The notes: generated by a model not told the origin, from the letters alone. A stretch of DNA of 64,000 nucleotides from Bolinopsis microptera (GCF_026151205.1 NC_087072.1:6806084-6870083); one strand, 5' to 3'; shown: positions 22,629 through 33,510, counted from the stretch's first letter. A program made the numbers and translations.

Positions 22629-22878
22629 CTGTGAGAGAAAAATGTTAAGGCGAGTATGTTAAACCAGGATCATGGAGATTGAAAATATGAGTTATTTAGT
22701 TGCTCTATTTCCCTAATTCAAATTGTTGTGTAAGTGATAATATGTTATTATGAAAACATTTCCACTAAATATGAACTTGATTAATTCAAGGTTAATACAG
22801 ATCCAGATATATGTAGTAGAAGAATACAATAGGTACATTTCAAGCTTGACTTACTGCAGCACAAACTGATTCTGACTC

Positions 22879-23012
22879 TACGGCGTGCAATATCTGGAGA
22901 ACCAGTGCGGAGCAAGCCCTTTTTCGTTGACCGACCTCCCTTTTTTGACCGGAAGCTAGAAACGGATTAATTTATACCCTGGAGAGAGAGAGGGTTTGGT
23001 TTGTAGTCTGTC
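22879..23012 (-). CDS. Gene B candidate internal exon, unit 1
   Basis: In unit 2 the equivalent exon (43340-43468) is bounded by CTCCACAG upstream and GTAAGTCAG downstream, good splice sites; here both are damaged by single-base changes. Read in phase 0 the copies suggest a chain such as LQTKPSLSPGYKLIRSSF. No family is recognised. It lies between candidate exons 24395-24530 and 22429-22628. Confidence 0.3.
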
Positions 23013-23213
23013 CAGTGGAGATATCAAACATTCAACTTACAAGTAATCCAGGTAACTGTTAATGTAGTAGCAACCTTAGGCATCAAACAATGTTTATATG
23101 AACGTTGCTACTACAATATTCTACAAGAGTTTGACAAGATTATAATTCTGTTATTAACTGGGGACTCAGTTTTATGTTTTTTATTAATGCACGTGCTAAA
23201 ATTGTTCCGACAT

Positions 23214-23607
23214 TCATGCCGAGCATTGTTTGAACATTCTCTTAAATTTGTTCCACGTTTCGTGACAAAAGATATTTTGAGGTGCTGGCAAAAGACAAGC
23301 CTGGGTAGTTAGTTGTTGCCGAAGTGCTACCTGCGTAATGTAGTGTTTGTTACGCGATTTATAATCAGGTGCTCTTCCAAAACTGGTGGATTGCCATGCT
23401 TTCAGTTTCATGTGCAATGTGCATTGTGCCCACGGAGTGGGAAAGAGCGCTTGCAGAGCTGACAGAACGCTTGCGGATTGGCCTAGAAACGGTTGTCAGT
23501 AGTAGAATCATTAGTATGGCAATCAGAAAATCCGGATTTGTTTTCAGTCCGCTTAGCCGTTGTAATGAATATTGGGGCGATTCTAAGGCTTCAAGTTTTA
23601 TGGGCAT
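23214..23607 (-). CDS. Gene B region: two overlapping open minus-strand frames
   Basis: One frame covers 23365-23607 (80 codons), the other 23214-23417 (about 67 codons, ending CHETWNKFKRMFKQCSA). The second frame extends upstream past a TTTCTAG acceptor-like site near 23500. The likely reading is one exon with a base-calling frameshift, but the plus strand is also open (23369-23632), so coding direction is not certain. The equivalent at 43680-44020 is conserved at DNA level but frame-broken. No recognised domain. Confidence 0.25.
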
Positions 23608-24394
23608 CTCAGTTGAAGGGTTGTATATTTGATGTAATTGAAGAACTGAAAATGAAAAGAATATGTGGGGTCAAGCAAGAAAGCTAAAACAAGATTAAAC
23701 ATGGACACTAATTACCAATAAACATTCTCCGTATCTTTGTATGCTTAACATTGAATTCACATAAAAATATAAATGATGTCTATTGCATGGAATTATTGGT
23801 TGGTTAGCTTGATGGTTGCATTAATGGAGGAGATGATTCGAATGGATGTCATTGTACACGAGATGTCGAGATTCGATCATATAATTGTGATGCATGACTA
23901 AGGTGATGATGTGGTATACGGAATCCCATCGTTTTAACAAAGATTTCACACGTACATCTCCAATCCCTGTCACCTTGATTGCGGTGACTATGTATATGTT
24001 ATGAACTGAGCCTGTAAAATGAGACGAGGGTGCGTCTTTCATTATTTAACAGTGAAAGTGAGTGAAGTGAAAAGAGGATAAAAGTGCTGGACAATATTGA
24101 AACAGGAGTGCGTGCTGTAGAACACTGTGACGGTGAAATAAAATATGAAATAGGATAGTGTTTTACCGTCAATGTGCGTCCTAAGCGAAAATATAGTGTA
24201 AACGTTTCTTCGGCTAATCAGCTTAATATTTATCATGCTGATAAATATGCAGATCGTTATACGGTTATGTAACTACAAATAAACTAAGCTGATAATCCTG
24301 CTAACAAATATTGTTGAAACATTCAAAACGAACTGAAGCGAATCATCTTAACAAAAGTGAAACTTAAACATGCTACCATATATTATCTACTCAC

Positions 24395-24530
24395 CGACAT
24401 GAATGTTTCTTAGAGGTTTTTGGAGTTATTCTGTCTCGCTGTTGCTGCGGAGTTCGTTTGATGGTGTCGTCAAGGGAAGAGGTGGAGGGTCGCCGAGTTA
24501 GGGACCGGGCCGAACGTGAAAAACTTACAG
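24395..24530 (-). CDS. Gene B candidate exon, Ser/Thr/Arg-rich, unit 1
   Basis: In unit 2 (44882-45022) the frame is clean: LTRRPSTSSHDDTIKRTRSN, then a Ser/Asn/Lys stretch ending QYMS, followed immediately by the donor GTGAGT. Here the same exon carries a frameshift but the same end and donor at 24389-24394. The composition suggests a disordered, possibly phosphorylated or nucleic-acid-binding segment. The upstream boundary is not clear. The exon ends in phase 0, which suits the next candidate exon. Confidence 0.42.
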
Positions 24531-26898
24531 AGACTCATGAGCACCGGGTAATCATTGGGATCAGCGTATTACAGAATCAGGTCTTAATGATTACGTAATT
24601 ACTTAATTGATTACTTAAGTACAGAACAGGAATCAGGACATGAATAATCAATTGACACTGATTACACATTGAACATTGATGTCAATTTTTAGAGCTTTTC
24701 TAGTAGTGGTTCAAGTAGGTAATAGGTGGTTGAGCTCACTGTATATGAAACACTATTTTTAGTTTCCATCTAAAAATCAAAGCGATTGAATGTTCTCTCA
24801 ACCGCCAAATAAAATATTTGCCCATCCGCAATTGCTTACCAGTTTTTTTAGAAAAATTTGATCGGTAATCTTGATAAATAGGACATGCTTTTTATTACTG
24901 TCTTATAAAAAGCGATTAAGTTAACAACCATTAACGAAGCATAAAAAGATGCGTCACAGTTAATAGTCATAAAAGTTTGCAGATATAGTCTTACGATTAA
25001 TTGTTTTAGAACAGACAGAGTGTGCACCGGGTCCGTTCTTTTCCTTGTTTTGTTCTTGTTGAACTTAGATTTTATAGATTCATGTTGGTATTTATATTCT
25101 GCAATATTACTTGCAAGTATTCTAGCCATATTGATTTAACAGCAGCGTAAAGTGTATATAACAAAATTCTATAGAAGAATTGTATGTGCTTTTTAGAAGA
25201 AATGAGTTACAAAGAGGGAGGGAAGGTTGAAGAGAGTGTGAGTAATGTGTAATGCAAGGTGATTTGGCCAGCCCTGAAATTAAAAAAGGTCATTGAAAAG
25301 GGCCAGTGTATCCTGTTATGTCTTAAAATCTTTAATTTTCCGTGTGATTTTGATATTAGTGGTAAAGAATCAATTTAAATTTTACAATGTTGACATGATT
25401 TTACAGGCAACAAGAAATAAAGGCACGGTCGATCTTCTCGTTTTTCTGTTGACATGAAAGAAAAACTTAACGCCGGATCTAACATCAATCCTTAAAGTGG
25501 AACCAAGGTCAAGGACTGACTGAGTACGATTCACATAAGATTATTCAAAGCTGATCAGTGAAAAACGTCATCAGGTTGATGATTCTGGGTGTTAAGTAAC
25601 TCAATTCAAGACAATCTAAAACTCAGTTCCAGAAACAATCTAATTCGCTGTCGAAGTTCCCCATAATCAGATTCATTTTACAAGATTGATATGCGGACAG
25701 TTTGATAACAAACACCAGCAAACCACCAGCAGGATATACTTTCTTGAGCGATCATAGCTGTCATTCTCCGCCCTGATCCACTGACTGGTGACTCTTGCCT
25801 GGCGGAGAGATGAGCACCTTAACTAATTAATTAATAACAAAACTTATTTATTATAATGATTAATCGGATATTTAAATCAGAAGGTCGTGGATTGAATCGT
25901 GTAGGCCAGAGCGGATAGTTGGGGACGATTGAGAGAAGATTAGTTATTTTTATCCTCTGTTTAATGAAGAGCAAAGGGAATGATACCTTCGTTTCTTTGC
26001 CATAGCTTTTGCTGCATATAAATGCCTAATTTCAAAACCTCTCTGAAATGTAACGAACGTATGATTGATATGGATTGATGAAATAATGAATGAAAATGAA
26101 AAGTTTAACAAAAATGGTTCCTTTTAATCTGTGTGATGTCTATCTGGGGTTATAGTAAAATCACTACAATCTGCATGCGAGAAGTTTAGCTTAACTTTGC
26201 GACTCAACAATTTAGTTCACGTATAATTGTTATCATGAGTAACATGCAAATGTTGAGTAACTAGTTATTTAATTTACTTTATCGAAACGGATTTAGATTG
26301 TGAGTGTAGTAATTGATATGGAACTTGCGGACGGATTAGCTGGCAGATTGCGACGAGTTCATTGTGCGGGCACTTTGAGATGTAGCTGCTCACTGAGGTC
26401 CAACCTCCTTCTACCAAATCTGTATAATCTTATCTCCTTACTTTCCTTCACTACACGCTGATCTATATCAGCGCTCTAATGTTATCTCGAGTGATTTCCC
26501 CTATGTTTTACATACTCTGCTTGTGCCTGATTGCTGCTGTTTCTGCTGAGCAGCAGGTGTTCATCGCATTCTCTATCTTCTTCATCGAATTTGATGCATA
26601 ATTGATACAGCTTAAGGATGATCTTTTAGTCTTCTGATATTGAAATTCATTTCGCGGCCTTTGTCTTCAACAAGTCCATATATATTTATAATTTTTTGTG
26701 CTTTATATTCTCTACGTTATCAAAAGTATTTCAAAAGTCTATATGATTGTGTCTGGAAGATTTTGGAGCTCAATGAATCTGTGAGTAACGAAGACACCAT
26801 AGCCACTCCATATCCTCCAACAACTGTATCCATTCAACCAATTATAAAGTCATTCCACCCTAATTTTATAGTCATTTATATAGCAATTTCCACTGTTA
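24531..26898. other. Non-coding (probably intronic) stretch, unit 1
   Basis: AT-rich with no supported exon. A small direct duplication around AATCAGGACATGAAT is visible near 24570-24650 and more clearly at 45050-45115. Some frames are open (24848-25129 minus, 26640-27005 plus) but do not survive comparison with unit 2. Confidence 0.4.
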
Positions 26899-27472
26899 CT
26901 AAACTTGTACTCGTCTCCTCTGGGAAAGCAGCACAGTCGACCTACGTCCTACTCTTGTTCCTCCTAGCCCTGGAACCCCGTCCAATTCCTCCCCCATCTC
27001 CATGAAAGCCTCTGGGGTTACTACCTTACTGTTACTCTCGTGGTTGCAGCAACAATGGTCCTGTATCGTCAGTTTCTGACTAGAGGCTGCTTTCGGGAGA
27101 ATTCTTACGGAGCGTGTTGAACAGGGTTGAGTTGCTGGCCGCCACCGACTCCATGCGCTTTCTTACTTTTAACATGGTAGCACCAGTCTTCTCCACCTCC
27201 ACCAGGTGTTGTGGGTCTATCTTAGATACCACTGAGGGGGGCGTTGTTGGAGCCGGAGTGTTTGCCTAGTGACTGGTATTTGACGTTGTTGTTGAGGTTT
27301 TGGAGCGGGTGGTAGTGGTCGGATGTGGTGTCTTGATTTCTCTCGTTTGTGGCGACGGAGGGAGAAGTTGAAGTTGGTTTGTCGTTTGTAGAATGGGTGA
27401 TTGCTGCCCCTCAAGGTTGGGAAGGTGTTAGAATAAGTGTCCTTGTTGATCGATAATATATTGGCGACTCAT
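26899..27472 (-). CDS. Gene B candidate exon, unidentified protein, unit 1
   Basis: This is the longest coding-like block. It opens at an ATG (MSRQYIIDQQGHL) or at a splice acceptor just upstream; unit 2 reads ATAGAG instead of ATGAG, leaving this undecided. After a frameshift it continues as a Ser/Thr/Asn/Gln/Pro-rich segment (TSTSPSVATNERNQDTTSD), then a charged probably helical segment, VSKIDPQHLVEVEKTGATML and KVRKRMESVAASNSTLFNTL, then after another one-base shift VVTPEAFMEMGEELDGVPGL and a basic tail ending RRRVQV at a TAG at 26899-26901. No family is recognised. The two shifts look like sequencing errors. Unit 2 copy: about 47590-48120. Confidence 0.45.
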
Positions 27473-28905
27473 TTTGTTATATTATTTATTAACGTTACTT
27501 TTTTAGGTAAATGTTGATTTGCATGATACTTTCTGAGTTTACAGACATGTTCTCTAGTTTGAAGTTTAGACACCGACGGAGAGGTGGTTTTTGCTATTCT
27601 CAATTCTGAAGTGACATAAAAAACGAAAGATATTTTATTTTGAGTGACACAAGTTACAAACAAACAAAACCGACTGACTTTATTAGAGTCATGAACGGTC
27701 GTGTACTGGGTCCACAAATTTCACAACAATCATTTTAGACATAAAACTAAACCATTCAAAGCACAGTTTTCCGTGCTTTAATTTTATAATTATGAATTAT
27801 TATCTGACAGTTTTAAATTGTCATTGTCTGGTTGGAAATCCTTCTAGTGATGTTGCCTTAAAGTTTGCACGATTACAGTCGATCTCTACCTGTCCGATGG
27901 GAATACGGGAGTTATTTATTGCAATTTACAAGGATTAAACTCATGACAACTAACTGAAAAACGTTATTGCACTATTTACAAACTTAATTTATAGAACAAA
28001 AAATTGTACCAACGTAAAAGCCGCGCGTTCTTGTTAGAACACGTTTACTCTCATGACGGTCCAGACACAAAATTAAAAGCAAATCATGTACACGGTTCTG
28101 AGTGCATAGCGTCACCTTTATAACGAACCGTTAACTTATTAGAGTAATTTAATTAGATTAATATTTCAGAGCTCTATAATCTAAATTATTATCGGTTATC
28201 GGTGGAGCATGTTAAAATCGGTGTTATCGGTAGGTTACAGAAACAGCTAAATCTTGTGTTTGAAGTGACTTCCCGAATAGCCCCTGTGATAGAAACAAAT
28301 TCAAGGACGGACTGAAACCATTCCTCTTCAGGATTCTAAGTTTAATTAATTGATTGTTTTAATTAGGTATAATGTACGTTGTGAGACACATTCATGAGAT
28401 TATGATGTTAATAGCTGCATAATTCTCCTTTTTTCTGTGCATCTCTCAAAGTACAAAGTGATGTCATATTTCTTTATAATGGTTAAATTTAATTTAGAAC
28501 ATACTGTGCAAAAGTATGAATGGTATCTACTATTCTATTCTAGATTTTATTGGTAACATCTTATCTGAGTCTAAGACACTTCATAAAAAAATGGTAACGG
28601 AATGTAAAATGTTATTTCTTATTATATTATGTAGAGGTATATTTGTAGATGATTCAAATTATGATATCTCAAATTTTAAAGTCGTATAGCGCTTAACACT
28701 TTCTTTGGCGGTGAAGTTGGTTGAAACGTCTTTCTGTGACTGTCATTAATGCCATTAACTGCATAAGTCAATAATTGTGAACTGCATTTAGGTTATTTTC
28801 TGTGACTTGAGTCACACTTATCAAATTCCATTGCTTACTGGCAGGGCGAAGCTATCCAATTTTGTAAACCATCTAGGATAAGCCCACCATATCCAGTCTA
28901 CTTAC
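27473..28905. other. Non-coding stretch between candidate exons, unit 1
   Basis: AT-rich, with no open frame supported by both units and no recognised repeat. Probably intron or intergenic. Confidence 0.4.
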
Positions 28906-29013
28906 CGGATTTGGTTGGTGAGGAGGGTCAGGGGGCGCTAACAACTCTGGTATACTATCAGAGTCTCTTGCTCGGCTGTTGAACGTGTATCTTGCGTTTT
29001 TTTCCCTAGTCAT
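28906..29013 (-). CDS. Gene B candidate exon starting MTREKNARYTF, unit 1
   Basis: Thirty-six codons run from an ATG at 29013 to a textbook donor GTAAGT at 28905-28900. The translation, beginning MTREKNARYTFNSRARDSD and ending in a Pro-rich DPPHQPNP, is of even composition. An in-frame TAG lies a few codons upstream, within a CCTTAG that could also be an acceptor. In unit 2 the donor and last 30 bases are kept (about 49578 onward) but the 5' part is different and longer, so the two units have diverged here by more than simple indels. Confidence 0.45.
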
Positions 29014-30428
29014 CTTGTCTGCTTTCTAAGGATGGATAATCATAGTTTTAAGACGTACTTACGAATTTTAAAAAATTCGAATTAGTGTTAGTTAGTAGTC
29101 GCGAGGGCGTATGTTTCAAACTTCTTTTCAACTCTTATACATTTTAAAATGTTCTCATAAGCTTGCATTGTTTTATGTGCATTAAATGAAAAAGTCGATA
29201 AACCGTTTACTACTACTTACAAGCTTTAACTAACTGCTAAAATACCTACTTTCTTTGATGTGCGAGGTGTGATTACATCCTCGTGGCCACACTGCGCGCG
29301 CATGTGTAAGTGGATACCATTCCGTTAAAGCACGTGAGTTGGACGTGCTCGTCTTGCGAGATCAGCACGTGCCACATATTAGTCTACCTAGTTTACACGC
29401 CCAGTGCTGGCCTGAAGGACAAGACGATGTTTTTGATATATGTCTGTAATCCACTATTATCTCCTTGGACTATTGGAATCTAGTCAGCATTAGGCGTCTT
29501 GAATGTATTTCTATACTATAGACACAAAGCACTACAAATCTGTTACATTTTTCTATTAATTATGTTATGAGATCTACAATGATATGATCACTAGACTGTC
29601 GCCTTTTTAGTAATTTATTACAGTAACATTTTTGAACTGATTTGTATATTCTGCACAGCAAGAGAGTTTGAATCTTTTTTGTTTTATTTATTATTATTGT
29701 TGTATTTCTGTGTAAATTTATTCTTATTCTTATTTCTAATTCTAATTCTATAACCTCAGTATCTTGATAGTGCATTCAAATTATTTTTAGTAACTTTATT
29801 ACAGTAGTGTTGCATCACTAGTGTACCTGGCTGCTCGATCTATTAGTGGTAGGTTGTTGTTGAGGTTTTCATTAATAGACGTTAAATATGGAGTTTTGCG
29901 GAAAAGATGAAAATCTAAAACTTACTAGAAATGGTAATCCCAGAACTGATCTCCAAAACTCCCCCCCCCCATATCGTGGACTCGTGAATCTAAATTGGTG
30001 AAATGGTCATAGTGATCATGTAAGTGGAATGGGTGTGAGCAGCTAATGGTTGACAACTCTCTTTCAACAAGTGAACTAGTAGCGGGAATTTGAGAATGGA
30101 GTGGATGGACTTTCACGTCGATGCAGAACTTGGTCTAAAATTGGTGTTTTGAGACGAATTAATTGAGTGAAGCTTATTGTTGAGTGAAATGCGTCTACTA
30201 ACTTATTGATAGGTATGAACTAATTGTGGAAATGTGAACTTCATTACGATTTTAAGGCTTGAATTGTTGATTCTAAATGGACTAAGTTTGAGTCAAATTT
30301 TAGAAACATATTTTTTAAAGGGGCTTTCTCCTACATACCACAAGTAAAACATGGAGCTTGCTCCTTCTGTCGTAGTTAATTTTCACACAAATTATATTGT
30401 GGTTCGTATTCTATCTTTCATAGTTACC
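29014..30428. other. Non-coding stretch, unit 1
   Basis: Includes a GC patch with CACGTG palindromes at about 29270-29400 and a TTCTAA microsatellite near 29725-29750. No supported exon. Confidence 0.4.
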
Positions 30429-30578
30429 CAGGACAATAGGAAATCGCGGCATGTACGGATTCGCGATTTTCCATTATTTGCGACAAATTTATGTATAGTT
30501 TTTATGTATAGTCTGTTTAAAAATCGCGGGATATCGCGTTTTTTTGGCAAAAAATAATCGCGAGATCCTTTTGTCCTG
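30429..30578. mobile_element. hAT-like MITE, unit 1
   Basis: A 150-bp element with inverted termini: CAGGACAATAGGAAATCGCG on the left and CGCGAGATCCTTTTGTCCTG on the right; the unit 2 copy (51373-51516) reads CAGGGACAAAAGG on the left. The interior repeats ATCGCG and GCGATTTT motifs in both directions. CAGGG-type ends fit the hAT superfamily, whose duplications are 8 bp; the flanks (TAGTTACC versus TTATTACA) match only partly. It encodes nothing. Confidence 0.65.
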
Positions 30579-30754
30579 TTATTACAGGGGTTAAGGGCAC
30601 TGAGTTCAGATCAAATTCACAGTTCTCTTTTCTTGTCAGTTTTCTCAGAGGAAGTAATTACTAGTCCCCAAAGAACTTTACCTACATTAGGGCAATTAAT
30701 GTCAATAATTTGAAGACTTACAGTCTCATCATAGATGTTCTATCTGAACAGTTA

Positions 30755-30800
30755 TATATTTATATATTTTGACTAATATATATATATCATAACATACCTA
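30755..30800. repeat. AT-rich microsatellite, unit 1
   Basis: TATATA runs interrupted by TTTGACTAA, with a copy at 51688-51722. Confidence 0.6.
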
Positions 30801-31417
30801 TTATATGTATACTTATTCATTGTATAATTGTATTTATAGTAAGATTTTGAAATATATATCATAGTTTTGTCAAACATACAATCCATTGATTTTAAAAACA
30901 TTAATTTTTCACAATAATGAGATTATAAATGCTGTATCGTTGTCATAGTAATGTAGTGTTATTTGTTAAATCACTGCACTTGGTACGTTATATGAGTTTT
31001 CTGAGGTGTTGCATAGACTCGTGTCCAATTTTGAATGGCTCTCAAATCAAAAATGAGGCAAACAGATTATTTTGTTTCAAATCGTAGGACTAAAATCATA
31101 TTACATTTTAATAATACCTTTTTGTTTTCTTACCTTCATGTCAAATATATGTTTAACTTTCAAGTTGTTCAACAAGTCTTTGTTGCTCACGAATGTCGCA
31201 CCGTTATCCCACTCACTAAGGGGTTCATTTCATCAGATAGTCAATGTAATTAAATTGAGCGTAATTGCAAGCGCATACACCATTAATATTCTTCAATCCT
31301 TGATTTCACGCATTCTTTTAATATGAAGATTTATAGTGTATATTTTCCTTTAAGTATTAACGTAATTACGTAATTATTAGTAACTATTAGTAATTGTATT
31401 TAGTGATTATTAGTTAC

Positions 31418-31620
31418 CTTGAATACTATCCAAGTCCCCTGCAACCCAACTCCATACCAGGACTGCCCGTATTCGCGGTGGTGGCAAGTGTGGCAGAACT
31501 ACAAATCGAAACTGGTTATGTACTCCATCATATGGTGCTGGATTCGGGACCGCGCACCGAGCTAAAGCTGCCTTGTGTTCAGACCGTTCTACTTCTTGAG
31601 CCCATTCGAACAGGTAGCAT
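31418..31620 (-). CDS. Gene B or separate gene: candidate exon, unit 1
   Basis: The minus strand ends at ATTCAAG followed by the donor GTAACT (31417-31412). In unit 2 (52345-52580) one frame is open throughout, with PDPRRTLAPVPSRFPATS and an AEILGRLVWSVARGLGILS end. Unit 1 and unit 2 agree well in the last 70 bases but poorly before, so frame and product are uncertain. The plus strand is open in both units too (31394-31672 and 52427-52678), which weakens the call. Confidence 0.3.
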
Positions 31621-31751
31621 GGGTGATTATATTGTTATATGTTTACCGTGGAATGATTTTAAACAGTTTTAACATTTTTGAATACAAAATACTAGGAAAA
31701 CGGAGGAACGTGGCAAAGTAGAAGATGAAGTTACTATTTCTATCTTCTTAC

Positions 31752-31965
31752 CACTTCTTTGTAAGTGTAGTATGATAAGATGTCTGGGATAATGACCACA
31801 GCACTCTCTCCCTGGTTGCTGAGCATCTCGACTATTGAATAATTCAAGATGTGCCGCTTTAACACATGAGCTTACTACTCTGTCGTTAATGGGATCATCA
31901 AGCGTTGTGTGGGCTATTGGAATCTGCGACGTTATTGGATCACCATAGCCAGGGTATATCAACTC
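31752..31965 (-). CDS. Candidate exon with YPGYGDPITS motif, unit 1
   Basis: A continuous frame of 71 codons lies between an acceptor-like GTCAG and a donor GTAAGA at 31751. The translation includes IYPGYGDPITSQIPIAHTTL and, near the end, RECCGHYPRHLIILHLQRS; it is of ordinary protein composition. The exon would begin in phase 0 and end in phase 1. Unit 2 (about 52700-52950) aligns but has a deletion and frameshifts. I do not recognise the family. Confidence 0.42.
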
Positions 31966-32102
31966 CTGACACTTCCCTCAGTGCTATTTACTTGCTGCTA
32001 GGGACTGCTATTTTCCCTTCTTCTAGATCTACAATTTGGACAACATTTCAATGAGAAAGATACAGTTTTTGAGAAAAGACAAATTTTATTATTTATCGCT
32101 AA

Positions 32103-32108
32103 TTTATT
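32103..32108 (-). terminator. Candidate polyadenylation signal for gene A
   Basis: AATAAA on the minus strand about 45 bases after the gene A stop codon, followed by a second AATAAT/AATAAA-like run. It fits the 3' end of the gene A transcript. Confidence 0.4.
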
Positions 32109-32149
32109 CACAATCTATCAAATATATATACATGAATGAAATATTCCCA

Positions 32150-32375
32150 TTATAATGTTGCGCTGGTGTTATAATCCTCTAAGTTGTTCAGGACAAATAA
32201 ATAACAGAGCTTGTTTTTCATATAGCTCATTGTCGTCAGATAATGCATTCTTTTTTTAATTAAAATTCCAATCTCCTTCTCATATCTATTTGCCTCTTGA
32301 GACCGAGTACTCAGATGAATCAACTTCAACAACCCATGTCTAGAGACCTTAAAATGCTCTTCCTCATAGCCAAAT
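32150..32375 (-). CDS. Gene A last exon, unidentified protein, unit 1
   Basis: This is the cleanest exon in the window. A pyrimidine-rich acceptor (TTGTTGTTTTTTCATGACAG) precedes 32375 and an uninterrupted frame of about 75 codons runs to a TAA at 32150-32152. The chain starts GYEEEHFKVSRHGLLKLIHL, continues through a charged QEANRYEKEIG segment and ends EDYNTSATL. It looks like a small alpha-helical C-terminus rich in Lys, Leu and Met. A polyadenylation signal follows. The acceptor and most of the sequence recur at 53106-53343 with several indels. No family is recognised. Confidence 0.55.
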
Positions 32376-32559
32376 CTGTCATGAAAAAACAACAATTTTA
32401 TTTAGTATCAATTAAAGCAGACAAATTATATTTTATATATTATATCTAGCAAGAACTTTAGATCAGATATCAAAAATGCAGATATTCTGTGTTCGTGAGA
32501 ATATAATTTGTTCATCAATACGAAGTAAAACGACCGTATGTTTCACTTCTATTTGCGAC

Positions 32560-32734
32560 AAACCTTAGAAAAAGAGAAAGTTGTTGTTGGACTGCCTACA
32601 GGCGGGCAAGCGAACCATGGTGAACACACAAGACCTTATGTCTCTTATGTTGCAGCGAGAAAAGACATCTAGCATCGTTGGTATTACTATATCATCTTTT
32701 TGGGACGTTGCATTTCAGAAAATTTGAGATTCTG
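32560..32734 (-). CDS. Gene A candidate middle exon, unit 1
   Basis: A GTTTTCTTACAG acceptor abuts 32734. No single frame stays open; the best continuation, after one shift, reads LDVFSRCNIRDIRSCVFTM. Unit 2 (about 53560-53696) matches at DNA level. An exon is needed here to reconcile the phases of the flanking gene A exons, which is mild support. The 3' boundary is not identified. Confidence 0.25.
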
Positions 32735-32848
32735 CTGTAAGAAAACAAAAATATCACTTAGTCATAAGCACAGAATATAGCAAAGCTCAAGTCGTTTCCA
32801 TCATCTTGTATAATTGCAACTCTGGGCTGCCTGAGATCTATACTTAAC

Positions 32849-32927
32849 CTTGATGTAAGACTCCACAAGAGACCTACACACCAATCTCAACATCAAATGG
32901 CTACCAGATTCATCACCAAACTCAGAC
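32849..32927 (-). CDS. Gene A candidate exon 2, unit 1
   Basis: An acceptor TTTTTGTACAG precedes 32927; the frame reads SEFGDESGSHLMLRLVCRSL and ends ESYIK before the donor GTTAAG at 32848-32843. Unit 2 (near 53826-53895) preserves GDESGSH and the acceptor exactly. Joined to exon 1 the split codon AG|G restores Arg and keeps the frame. Confidence 0.42.
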
Positions 32928-32955
32928 CTGTACAAAAATAGAGACCACATCCTAC

Positions 32956-33035
32956 CTGAACGTGTAATCGCCTTTCGGTCGGTGTAAGCTTGAACACATC
33001 TTGGAGGAATGACGACTCTCAGACCATTTTTTCAT
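32956..33035 (-). CDS. Gene A candidate first exon, unit 1
   Basis: It opens at an ATG at 33035 and reads MKKWSESRHSSKMC onward to a TTCAG|GTAGG donor at 32955. The intron to exon 2 would be only 28 bases. Unit 2 suggests a slightly different consensus (MAESRHSSKDV-like), so one or more bases here are probably miscalled. The tiny intron and the indels make this tentative. Confidence 0.3.
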
Positions 33036-33089
33036 AATCTTTATTTGTTAATCTGAGACTGACGTAAACTTTTAAAGGTAGGCTTGTAG

Positions 33090-33510
33090 AACACAAGTTA
33101 CCCAATATCAAATATTAGAAATGATTCATAAATGAAAATTTGCAACTTATAACACACCTAATCCCTCATCAACTATTCCAATAACTATACCCTCAAATCT
33201 ACAAAATCTCTTCCCAACTTACAAGTAAACATTTATCAAGACTCGTCATAACCTATCCATCTATAATCTATCCCAACTTAGTGAGAAATATACACTAAAT
33301 TCCTCTCCTATAGAAAACAAGAAGATAAAGTTTCGCTACACCACCAGTTATAATATAGAATATCTCCAAGATAAACCTAAAGACAAGAATCCTATTAAGC
33401 TACTCAATATAATAGGCGAAACAATCAATATACAATAATCCAAGCTGTAGCCCCAGCACCAAAATCCCAACCATACAAAGTAGCCTATCGACAACCATCC
33501 TGAGTGATGA
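33090..33510. other. Spacer between tandem units 1 and 2
   Basis: A/C-rich on the plus strand and without a match to the spacer at 54060-54361 in direct orientation. On the minus strand a 61-codon hydrophobic ORF spans 33348-33533. A stretch near 33175-33210 read in reverse (GATTTTGTAGATTTGAG) resembles GATTTTGGAGATTTGAG at 54132-54148 of the other spacer, hinting at an inverted relation, though T-rich composition could explain it. Confidence 0.5.

Larger units (their letters stand above)
13068..33089 (+). repeat. Tandem unit 1 (about 20.0 kb)
   Basis: Matches 33511-54059 and, as far as the window goes, 54362-64000 collinearly. Anchors include the segment ending in AACTGGCCGCC near 13220, the LTR element, the hairpin at 21833, the MITE at 30429 and the exon ending at 32150. 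Positional offsets are about 20.45 kb to unit 2 and 20.85 kb from unit 2 to unit 3. Differences are mostly one-base indels plus local blocks. Order: 5' flank, LTR retroelement (15424-21567), hairpin, then minus-strand candidate exons. Confidence 0.9.

Noticed and set aside
30351..30557. 68-codon ORF over the MITE (51303-51530 in unit 2)
   Set aside because: It simply reads through the MITE terminal and internal repeats.
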